Positions 35,075 through 42,217 of a stretch of 64,000 bases of DNA are shown piece by piece (the first letter of the stretch is position 1; every line of letters begins with the position of its first letter). The stretch comes from Bacillota bacterium (GTDB lineage: Bacteria; Bacillota; Clostridia; Oscillospirales; Ruminococcaceae): positions 62,001-126,000 of the forward strand of contig JAKPUQ010000098.1 in the NCBI GenBank assembly GCA_029572815.1, in the 5' to 3' direction. The notes under the pieces were generated by a model, which was given only the letters and a program-made list of their open reading frames with translations, had not been told where the DNA came from and searched no databases. A program made the translations under genes and the position numbers.

Positions 35075-36340
35075 ATGGAAGAAACCCGAGTTTATTCGTG
35101 CCCGTCCTGCGGAGCTCCGATGAAGTATAGCATCTCAAACGAGAAACTCAAGTGCCGCTTTTGCAGCAATACATATGATCTGGAGTATATACGCACTCAT
35201 TTTACTGAGGTTACTGATGAAAAACTTTCGGATTTTAACTGGATAGACAGAACGAAATATGTCTGGGAGCCTTATGATCAGGAATATCTCGAAGAATTTG
35301 ACCGTCCTTCCTGCGGAGGAAAAATATCAACAAAAGCTTATTATGGAACAGCTAAGTGTCCGTTCTGTAAGCATGATGTTGTGATCACATCGGATTTTGA
35401 CGGCGATATCCGTCCCGATAAGGTCATTCCGTTTAAAGTTACAAAAGCAGAATTCATTGAAAAGTATCAGGAATATATCTCGCGGATAAGAAAAGTTCCG
35501 AAGCCGTTTAAAGACATTGATGCAGTGAAGGAGGTTGTCGGCTGTTATATTCCTGTGTGGCTCTACAGCTGTCTGTGCGGCGAGGGAAATACCGATCCTT
35601 CGTACAAACCTCTCTGGACTAAGGATTACCCTATCCTTGCAAACGATACGGATATAAGCAGGGAAGTATTTTATACTATTCTGCCTTATAAATTCGATGA
35701 AGCGGAGAAGTTTACGGAATCATGTCTTGCGGGATTTCCTGCCAGCAGATATATCATTGGTGCGGAAAATGCAATGAAAACTGTTGATAAAGAGATTAAG
35801 GATATCTATTATTCTCAGAAAAAGGTCGATTATAAATTCAAATCTGATAAGAAAAAGCCAAAAGTATACTCAACAGAGGATCTTATTGACAGTCTCGAAG
35901 GTGTTAAGCTTGACTTTGAAAATACAAGCTACAGGAAGCTCTCGTATTATGTTGTCCCTGTCTGGTTACTGACCATAACATATAATTTAGAGGACTATAC
36001 ATTTGCCATGAACGGGCAGACAGGAAAAATGCGTGTTGACGGTATACCGAAGAAAAGGCGAGTGCTTTTTCCTTGTCTTCTGATCGCTATTCTGATACAA
36101 GCTTTAATTTTTGCATGCTTTTTCATTCCCTTTGCCAAAGCAGCAGGGGAGTGGAGAATGACTTTAAAAATAATGTCGATCTTTCAATACACATGGCTGC
36201 CACTTAGCATTGATTTAGCATCTATGTTTGGAAAAAAGCTTAAAAAGATAAAAAAATACTGTAACTCAAAGGATCTTAAAGATCAGAAGATATGGAGTGT
36301 AAGGGATTTTATCAGTTGGGAAAAGCGTACTGAGAAGTAA
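35075..36340 (+). CDS. Zinc-ribbon membrane protein, YdjG-like
   Basis: The 421-residue protein starts with two zinc-ribbon modules (YSCPSCGAPMKYS...CRFCSNTYD and CGGKIS...CPFCKHDV, about residues 8-110), followed by a beta-rich middle region (VIPFKVTKAEFIEKY...YIPVWLYS) and two or three C-terminal membrane helices (about 330-390). In the second ribbon the first cysteine pair reads PSCGG, so one ligand is probably lost. It is paralogous to the next gene. The context with an SPFH protein matches the B. subtilis ydjGHI envelope-stress cluster. Start follows TAGGAGCG. Confidence 0.75.
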   Translation: MEETRVYSCPSCGAPMKYSISNEKLKCRFCSNTYDLEYIRTHFTEVTDEKLSDFNWIDRTKYVWEPYDQEYLEEFDRPSCGGKISTKAYYGTAKCPFCKHDVVITSDFDGDIRPDKVIPFKVTKAEFIEKYQEYISRIRKVPKPFKDIDAVKEVVGCYIPVWLYSCLCGEGNTDPSYKPLWTKDYPILANDTDISREVFYTILPYKFDEAEKFTESCLAGFPASRYIIGAENAMKTVDKEIKDIYYSQKKVDYKFKSDKKKPKVYSTEDLIDSLEGVKLDFENTSYRKLSYYVVPVWLLTITYNLEDYTFAMNGQTGKMRVDGIPKKRRVLFPCLLIAILIQALIFACFFIPFAKAAGEWRMTLKIMSIFQYTWLPLSIDLASMFGKKLKKIKKYCNSKDLKDQKIWSVRDFISWEKRTEK

Positions 36341-36373
36341 AAAATGATATATGTAATAACAGAGGTGAAATGA

Positions 36374-37456
36374 ATGTCTGATATTATAGAATACAAATGC
36401 CCTGCCTGTGCAGGAAAACTTGAATTTGACAGCGGTGCTCAGAAGATGAAGTGTCCATTCTGTGAATCCGAATTTGACGTAGAGTCACTGAAGGATCATG
36501 ACACTGCTCTTGAAAATACCAAGCCTGATGAAATGAACTGGGATACTACAGCAGGCAGCGACTGGCAGGATGGAGAAACTGAAGGTATGCGTATATACAC
36601 CTGCAAGTCCTGCGGCGGCGAGATAATCACCGACTCTACAACAGCCGCATCAAAGTGTCCATACTGTGACAATCCCGTTGTAATGTCAGGTAATTTTTCG
36701 GGGGATCTGAAGCCTGACTATGTAATTCCATTCAAATTTGACAAGGAAGCGGCTAAAAAAGCTCTTAACAAACACCTTGAGGGAAGGAAACTCCTCCCAA
36801 AGGTTTTCAAGGATCAGAACCATATCGACGAGATAAAGGGACTTTATGTTCCTGTCTGGCTCTTTGACGCAGAGGCAGACGGAAGCATGCTCTATAAGGC
36901 AGAGAAGATCCGCAGATGGAGCGATAACAATTTCAGCTATATCGAAAGGAAATATTGCTCTGTAAAGCGTGAAGGTAATGTGACATTCGAGCTTGTTCCC
37001 GTTGATGGTTCAACCAAAATGCAGGATGAGCTTATGGAGTCTATCGAACCATTCAACTTTAAGGACGCTGTTGACTTCCAGACTGCCTATCTCTCCGGAT
37101 ACCTTGCAGACAGATATGACGTTTCTGCCGAGGACAGCATTGCACGTGCAAATGAGCGTATAAAGAGGACAACACAGCAGATATTCGACAGTACAGTTCA
37201 GGGCTATGACTCATTTACAAGGGAGAGCGGTAACATTAAGCTCAGCAACGGAAAGGCGAAATATGCACTCTATCCTGTGTGGCTGCTTAATACCACATGG
37301 AACGGAAATAAGTATACATTCGCAATGAACGGACAGACAGGTAAATTCGTGGGAAATCTTCCTGTTGACTCGGGAGCAGCGACAAAATGGTTCTTTGCTA
37401 TTGCCGCAGGTGTGACCGCTGTTTGCTTCGGATTATCGTTTCTGCTCGGACTGTAA
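36374..37456 (+). CDS. Zinc-ribbon membrane protein, YdjG-like paralogue
   Basis: The 360-residue protein has the same plan as its neighbour: two complete zinc ribbons (CPACAGKLEFD...CPFCESEFD and CKSCGGEI...CPYCDNPV), the VIPFKFDKEAAKKALNKHL and GLYVPVWLFDAEADG region, an ALYPVWLLNT repeat, and a single C-terminal membrane helix (about 340-358). Both ribbons keep all cysteines, unlike the upstream paralogue. Duplication has thus given one intact and one altered copy side by side. GAGGTG precedes the ATG. The role is inferred from the cluster only. Confidence 0.78.
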   Translation: MSDIIEYKCPACAGKLEFDSGAQKMKCPFCESEFDVESLKDHDTALENTKPDEMNWDTTAGSDWQDGETEGMRIYTCKSCGGEIITDSTTAASKCPYCDNPVVMSGNFSGDLKPDYVIPFKFDKEAAKKALNKHLEGRKLLPKVFKDQNHIDEIKGLYVPVWLFDAEADGSMLYKAEKIRRWSDNNFSYIERKYCSVKREGNVTFELVPVDGSTKMQDELMESIEPFNFKDAVDFQTAYLSGYLADRYDVSAEDSIARANERIKRTTQQIFDSTVQGYDSFTRESGNIKLSNGKAKYALYPVWLLNTTWNGNKYTFAMNGQTGKFVGNLPVDSGAATKWFFAIAAGVTAVCFGLSFLLGL

Positions 37457-37468
37457 GGAGGAAATTGT

Positions 37469-37963
37469 ATGAATTTAAAGAAAATAGCTGCATCAGCAGC
37501 ATCTGCACTCCTTCTCTTGGCAGCTCCCCTGGCGTTCAGCGAACAGAAGGTCGTCTTAAAGCCTGCTTTGACAGCCTATGCAGACTATGATTTTGAATTT
37601 GTGGACGAAGATGTTGACATTGATGATATAGATATCGATGACGATCACGATATTAACTATGATGATGACGATGTGTATTACAGCTCGTCACATGATTCAA
37701 GGTCATCAGACAGGGCATATAATCCTGTGAAGTCATTTATTATATGTCTCATAATCGGTCTCGTTGTTGCTTTTATAGCTGTTTCTATCATGAAGTCAAG
37801 CATGAAATCTGTGCATAAACAGACAGGCGCAGCGGATTACCGGAAGGAAAACGGCGTAAGACTAAGAGTAAATGATGACACATATCTCGGTGTCAAAACA
37901 GAAAAGAGCCCCATTGCAAGAGCAAATCCTGTTCCGCCGCAGAATCATAATATAAGGAAATAA
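37469..37963 (+). CDS. Secreted-anchored acidic protein, YdjH-like without TPM domain
   Basis: The 164-residue protein has a signal peptide (cleavage near AFSEQ or AYADY), then an Asp-rich stretch (about residues 40-70, DEDVDIDDIDIDDDHDINYDD), one membrane helix (about 90-112) and a basic tail with MKSVHKQTGAADY and YLGVKTEKSP. The helix and tail resemble those of TPM-domain proteins of the YdjH type, where a TPM domain of about 150 residues sits before the helix. Here that domain is missing and only the acidic stretch remains. The acidic repeat could bind calcium or other cations. It ends the operon, 12 nt after its neighbour. Confidence 0.65.
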   Translation: MNLKKIAASAASALLLLAAPLAFSEQKVVLKPALTAYADYDFEFVDEDVDIDDIDIDDDHDINYDDDDVYYSSSHDSRSSDRAYNPVKSFIICLIIGLVVAFIAVSIMKSSMKSVHKQTGAADYRKENGVRLRVNDDTYLGVKTEKSPIARANPVPPQNHNIRK

Positions 37964-37968
37964 TCCGG

Positions 37969-37997
37969 TTGACAAAAAACTTATATTGTAGTATAAT
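37969..37997 (+). promoter_or_regulatory. Consensus promoter of glmS
   Basis: TTGACA, exactly 17 bp, TATAAT. The leader of about 75 nt holds a small ATGGCA/TGCCAT hairpin but is too short for the glmS ribozyme. Confidence 0.85.
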
Positions 37998-38077
37998 AGA
38001 TGTAATATGGCATTTTATAACTGCCATACATATAGGTTGGAACTGATAAATAGAAAATTTATTTGGAGGAACAGATT

Positions 38078-39916
38078 ATGTGCGGAATAGTCGGCTTTAC
38101 AGGAAGTAAACAGGCAGCTCCCATACTGCTTGACGGACTTTCAAAGCTTGAATACAGAGGATATGACTCGGCTGGCATCGCGGTTCGGGACGGAGAGAAG
38201 GAGACTGAAGTAGTAAAGGCAAAGGGAAAGCTCAAGGTGCTGAAGGAAATGACCAACGACGGTGACGCTGTAAAGGGAAGCTGTGGAATCGGTCACACAC
38301 GCTGGGCAACTCACGGTGAGCCTTCTGCTGTAAATGCTCATCCCCACAGCAGTGATGATGAGAATGTTATCGCTGTACACAATGGTATTATCGAAAACTA
38401 TCAGGAGCTCCGCGAGAAGCTCATAAAGAGTGGATACGAGTTCTACTCACAGACTGATACTGAGGTTGCAGTTAAGCTTATCGACTATTACTTCAAAAAG
38501 TACGGTCTGGGACCTGTTGACTCTATTGCAAGGGCAATGATCCGTATCAGAGGCTCTTATGCTCTGTGTGTTATGTTCAAGGACTATCCCGGTGAGATCT
38601 ATACTGCCCGAAAGGATAGCCCTATGATCATCGGTATTGCTGACGGCGAGACATACGTGGCTTCCGATGTTCCTGCAATTCTCAAGTATACAAGAAATGT
38701 TTACTATATAGGTAATATGGAGATCGCAAAGCTTGTCAAGGGCGGCGTTACATTCTACAATATTGACCGTGAGGAGATCGAGAAGTCTCTCACAGAAATC
38801 AAGTGGGATGCAGAGGCTGCTGAAAAGGGCGGCTACGAGCACTTCATGCTCAAGGAGATCCATGAGCAGCCCAAGGTAGTACGTGATACTATCCATTCAG
38901 TTGTCAAGGACGGAAAGATCGATTTTTCAGATATCGGCCTCACAGATGAGGAGATGCAGAAGATCAGCCAGATCTATATCGTTGCCTGCGGAAGTGCATA
39001 TCACGTTGGTATGGCAGTTCAGTATGTTATCGAGGACTTTACATCTATACCTGTCAGAGTAGAGCTTGCTTCCGAATTCAGATACAGAAAGATGACTCTT
39101 GTCAAGGACAGCCTTGTAATAATCATCAGCCAGTCCGGCGAGACCGCAGACAGCCTTGCTGCTCTCAGAGAAGCAAAGGAAAAGGGCATCAAGACACTTG
39201 GCATTGTTAATGTTGTTGGTTCTTCTATTGCTCGTGAAGCCGATAATGTATTCTATACACTTGCAGGTCCTGAGATATCTGTTGCAACTACAAAAGCATA
39301 CAGCACACAGCTTATAGCAGGCTATCTTCTGGCTATGCAGTTTGCTGTTGCCCGCGGAGAGATGTCAGAGGAGAAGTGCAGCGAGCTTCTTGATGAGCTT
39401 TACACTATCCCCGATAAGATTGAGAAGATCCTCGAGGACAAGGAGAGAATCCAGTGGTACGCCAACAAGCTTGCAGGCGCTAAGGACGCATTCTTCATCG
39501 GACGCGGTATCGACTATGCTATTGGTCTTGAGGGAAGCCTCAAGATGAAGGAGATCAGCTATATCCACTCTGAGGCATATGCTGCAGGTGAGTTAAAGCA
39601 CGGTCCCATTAGCCTTATTGAAGAAGGTATACCCGTTATCGGTGTACTTACTCAGCAGGAGCTTTACGAGAAGACCGTCAGCAACATGGTCGAGGTAAAG
39701 AGCCGCGGCGCTTCACTTATGGGACTTACAACCTATGGAAATTACAGCATGGAGGATCTTGCCGACTTTACGGTATACATTCCCCAGACTGATTCACATT
39801 TTGCGGGAAGCCTCTCTGTTATCCCTCTCCAGCTCCTGGGCTATTATGTTTCAGTTGCAAAGGGCTATGACGTTGATAAGCCGAGAAATCTTGCAAAGAG
39901 TGTAACTGTTGAATAA
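38078..39916 (+). CDS. glmS: Glucosamine-fructose-6-phosphate aminotransferase (isomerizing)
   Basis: The 612-residue enzyme starts MCGIVGF so that Cys becomes the N-terminal nucleophile of the glutaminase domain (residues 1 to about 240); two SIS isomerase domains follow (SQSGETADS around 350; SEAYAAGELKHGP around 505). The start is five codons inside the ORF-track frame, with TTGGAGG upstream. It makes glucosamine-6-phosphate for peptidoglycan. It has a strong promoter and a terminator and stands alone. No glmS ribozyme is seen, so control must be by other means. Confidence 0.96.
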   Translation: MCGIVGFTGSKQAAPILLDGLSKLEYRGYDSAGIAVRDGEKETEVVKAKGKLKVLKEMTNDGDAVKGSCGIGHTRWATHGEPSAVNAHPHSSDDENVIAVHNGIIENYQELREKLIKSGYEFYSQTDTEVAVKLIDYYFKKYGLGPVDSIARAMIRIRGSYALCVMFKDYPGEIYTARKDSPMIIGIADGETYVASDVPAILKYTRNVYYIGNMEIAKLVKGGVTFYNIDREEIEKSLTEIKWDAEAAEKGGYEHFMLKEIHEQPKVVRDTIHSVVKDGKIDFSDIGLTDEEMQKISQIYIVACGSAYHVGMAVQYVIEDFTSIPVRVELASEFRYRKMTLVKDSLVIIISQSGETADSLAALREAKEKGIKTLGIVNVVGSSIAREADNVFYTLAGPEISVATTKAYSTQLIAGYLLAMQFAVARGEMSEEKCSELLDELYTIPDKIEKILEDKERIQWYANKLAGAKDAFFIGRGIDYAIGLEGSLKMKEISYIHSEAYAAGELKHGPISLIEEGIPVIGVLTQQELYEKTVSNMVEVKSRGASLMGLTTYGNYSMEDLADFTVYIPQTDSHFAGSLSVIPLQLLGYYVSVAKGYDVDKPRNLAKSVTVE

Positions 39917-39924
39917 TTGATCAT

Positions 39925-39956
39925 AAAAAGGCTGTCACTTTATGTCAGCCTTTTTG
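39925..39956 (+). terminator. Terminator after glmS
   Basis: AAAAAGGCTG and CAGCCTTTTT pair across an 11-nt loop, followed directly by T residues. Confidence 0.85.
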
Positions 39957-39973
39957 TATTGGAGGAATAGGTA

Positions 39974-40789
39974 TTGAAAACACTGTACCTGTCAGATCTT
40001 GATGGAACACTTCTTAACAGCAGCCAGAAGACTTCTGAATTCACAAATAAAGCTATTAACCATCTTGTCAGTAACGGAATGATCTTTTCTTACGCAACTG
40101 CCCGCTCATGGAGTACCGCTTCAAAGGTGACTTCCGGTATAAATGTGTCTATCCCGGCGATAGTATATAACGGTGCCTTTGTGGTAGACAGCGTAAATAA
40201 CCGCAGAATTATCAGTAACTATTTTGGTGATGAAGTCGGAGAAATTATTGACTTTATGATCAGTAACGAGATTTATCCCAATGTTTACTCTGTGCGTGAT
40301 GATAAAGAGAAGTTTTCGTTTATCGCTGATAAAACGACAAATGGAATGGCTGATTTTGTGGAGTCCAGAAAAGGGGACAGCAGGACAAATCCTGTTACTT
40401 CTGCTTCTGAGCTATACAAAGGCGACATATTTTATCTTGCTTGTATAGATGAATTTGTGCGCTTATTGCCTTTATATGAAAAGTACAGGACAGACTTTCA
40501 TTGTATATTTCAAAGAGACATTTATTCAAAAGAGCAGTGGCTTGAAATAATGCCGCAATCCACTTCAAAGTCTGTGGCTGCGTTGAAACTGAAAAGACAG
40601 CTTGGTTGTGACAAACTTGTAGTCTTCGGGGACGCTCTGAATGATAAGGACCTTTTTGAGTGTGCTGACGAATCGTATGCAGTCTCAAATGCTGCGACTG
40701 AATTAAAAGAGAAAGCAACAGCTGTTATTGATAGTAATGATAATGATGGAGTTGCAAAATGGCTTTTAAGGAGAATAGAAAATGAATGA
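39974..40789 (+). CDS. HAD-superfamily Cof-type phosphatase
   Basis: The 271-residue protein has HAD motif I DLDGT (residues 8-12), motif II-like region, and motif III/IV KSVAALKLKRQLG and VFGDALNDKDLF. Cof-type phosphatases act on sugar phosphates and similar compounds; substrate cannot be predicted. Translation begins at TTG, with GGAGG about 9 nt upstream. Its end overlaps the next gene by 8 nt, so the two are coupled. Confidence 0.85.
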   Translation: MKTLYLSDLDGTLLNSSQKTSEFTNKAINHLVSNGMIFSYATARSWSTASKVTSGINVSIPAIVYNGAFVVDSVNNRRIISNYFGDEVGEIIDFMISNEIYPNVYSVRDDKEKFSFIADKTTNGMADFVESRKGDSRTNPVTSASELYKGDIFYLACIDEFVRLLPLYEKYRTDFHCIFQRDIYSKEQWLEIMPQSTSKSVAALKLKRQLGCDKLVVFGDALNDKDLFECADESYAVSNAATELKEKATAVIDSNDNDGVAKWLLRRIENE

Positions 40790-41420
40790 GAAAAAAATAT
40801 CTGTAACTGAACTTGGAAACCCCCGCAAGCCCCATGGTGAAGCCGGAGCTGAAATGCTTGAGGGGATGAATAAGCGCCACTACGCTGTAACAGGCTGGGC
40901 TCTGGATTTTTTCAGCTTTAACGAAAATGATGCGGTTCTGGATATTGGCTGCGGAGGCGGAGAAACTATTCACAGGATCGCTGAAAAGATAAAAAATGGT
41001 AAGGTTTTCGGAGTCGATTACTCACCGTTGTCAGTAGAATTATCAACAAAGTGCAATTCAAAATCTGTTGAATGTGGAAAAATCCGCATTACTGAAGCCT
41101 CAGTCGAAAAGCTTCCATTTGATGATAAAAGCTTTGACAAGATAATAACCGTAGAGAGCTTTTACTTCTGGCCTGATCCTCAGAAAAACCTGAAAGAAGT
41201 TTACAGAGTTCTGAATGAGGGCGGTAAATTTCTGATTGTTGCCGATATAAACGGAGATGCCGAGCTTGATGAAGCTGACCTTGAGGGTATAAGGAAATAT
41301 GATCTTTTTAATCCTACGATCGCTCAGTTCAGGGAGCTTCTTGAGAAGGCAGGCTTCAGGAATGTTGAAGTTCACACAAAGGACGGAGAAAAATGGGTAT
41401 GCGCTGAAGGAAATAAGTGA
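40782..41420 (+). CDS. Class I SAM-dependent methyltransferase
   Basis: The 212-residue protein has the SAM-binding motif VLDIGCGGG (about residues 50-58), the acidic loop VFGVDYSP, and post-motifs KLPFDDKSFDKIITVESFYFWPD. It is a small Methyltransf_11 type protein whose substrate is not evident. It overlaps the upstream phosphatase gene by 8 nt and ends at a bidirectional terminator. Confidence 0.88.
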   Translation: MNEKKISVTELGNPRKPHGEAGAEMLEGMNKRHYAVTGWALDFFSFNENDAVLDIGCGGGETIHRIAEKIKNGKVFGVDYSPLSVELSTKCNSKSVECGKIRITEASVEKLPFDDKSFDKIITVESFYFWPDPQKNLKEVYRVLNEGGKFLIVADINGDAELDEADLEGIRKYDLFNPTIAQFRELLEKAGFRNVEVHTKDGEKWVCAEGNK

Positions 41421-41450
41421 TTTTAAGCCGTATCAGGAGATACGGCTTTT
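41421..41450. terminator. Bidirectional hairpin between methyltransferase and yunB
   Basis: AAGCCGTATC AGGA GATACGGCTT followed by TTTT (plus strand). On the minus strand the same stem encodes the last codons of yunB. Confidence 0.75.
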
Positions 41451-42094
41451 CCATTCCCTTTTAAATACGGACTAAGTTTCGGAACTTCTCCCACTATAAT
41501 GCTTTCTGCCAGAATAAACTCAAATTCCGAACTGACATTGAAGCTGTACATCGGGACAGAAGATGTCATATGAACAGTTACCACAGCGGAAATACGGTGA
41601 CAGGTCTGGTTAAGTCCTGCATCTGTAAATTCACTTTTCAGACTTACGTCTGCTGCTCCTACGGGACAAACTCTTATTCTGATCGAAGGTCCTTTTCCGG
41701 TTAAGAGAGTTGAGTCTGAAAGAGAACCGAGAGGAATTTTTGCTGACCTGCCGGCTGAGGTTTCAAGCTTCTGGTTAATTGCAATTGCAAGCTCAGATTG
41801 AACCTTATTAACAGTAAACGGTATAACCTCTATAGAAACAGGTTCCTTATTATCATTGTAGAGCACAGCCGCAAAATCATCATATGTAAATCTGTTTGTA
41901 TTCAGATATTCAGTAACAGCAGCGGATATTACATCACTGGCTGTTCTTTGTGCAAAGTGTTCAGCACGCAGCTGAGCGACAGGGTGTATTTTTTTCTCTG
42001 TTATTGTGACAATAATGCATAATAGTATCAATAAAGCTGAGATAAGGGAAATCATTCTGAAGCGGCTGCTTTTTCGTTTTGGTCTTCTTCTCAT
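41423..42094 (-). CDS. yunB: Sporulation protein YunB
   Basis: The 223-residue protein has an N-terminal basic segment, one membrane helix (about residues 16-34) and the YunB domain (PVAQLRAEHFAQRTASDVISAAV, IPLGSLSDSTLLTGKGPSI). YunB is made under mother-cell sigma factors in B. subtilis and is a marker of sporulating Firmicutes. The ATG at 42094 is chosen over GTG 42103 because GGAGG is 8 nt from the ATG. It lies alone, divergent from the TetM-like fusion gene. Confidence 0.85.
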   Translation of the reverse strand: MRRRPKRKSSRFRMISLISALLILLCIIVTITEKKIHPVAQLRAEHFAQRTASDVISAAVTEYLNTNRFTYDDFAAVLYNDNKEPVSIEVIPFTVNKVQSELAIAINQKLETSAGRSAKIPLGSLSDSTLLTGKGPSIRIRVCPVGAADVSLKSEFTDAGLNQTCHRISAVVTVHMTSSVPMYSFNVSSEFEFILAESIIVGEVPKLSPYLKGNGKAVSPDTA

Positions 42095-42160
42095 GATACA
42101 CACCTCCTTTTCCTCTTATTATATTCTTTTTTTATTTTTATGTGTTATTTTTCATTTCTA

Positions 42161-42189
42161 TGGACAAAACCCGGATTCTATGTTAAAAT
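42161..42189 (+). promoter_or_regulatory. Promoter of the GTPase-Rae1 fusion gene
   Basis: TGGACA, 17-bp spacer, TAAAAT, about 28 bp upstream of the ATG. Confidence 0.65.
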
Positions 42190-42217
42190 AAAGTAATAAT
42201 ATTTTTGGAGCGTTGAA

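Noticed and set aside
37998-38077. glmS ribozyme upstream of glmS
   Set aside because: The leader after the consensus promoter is about 75 nt, less than half the ribozyme length, and its core is not present.
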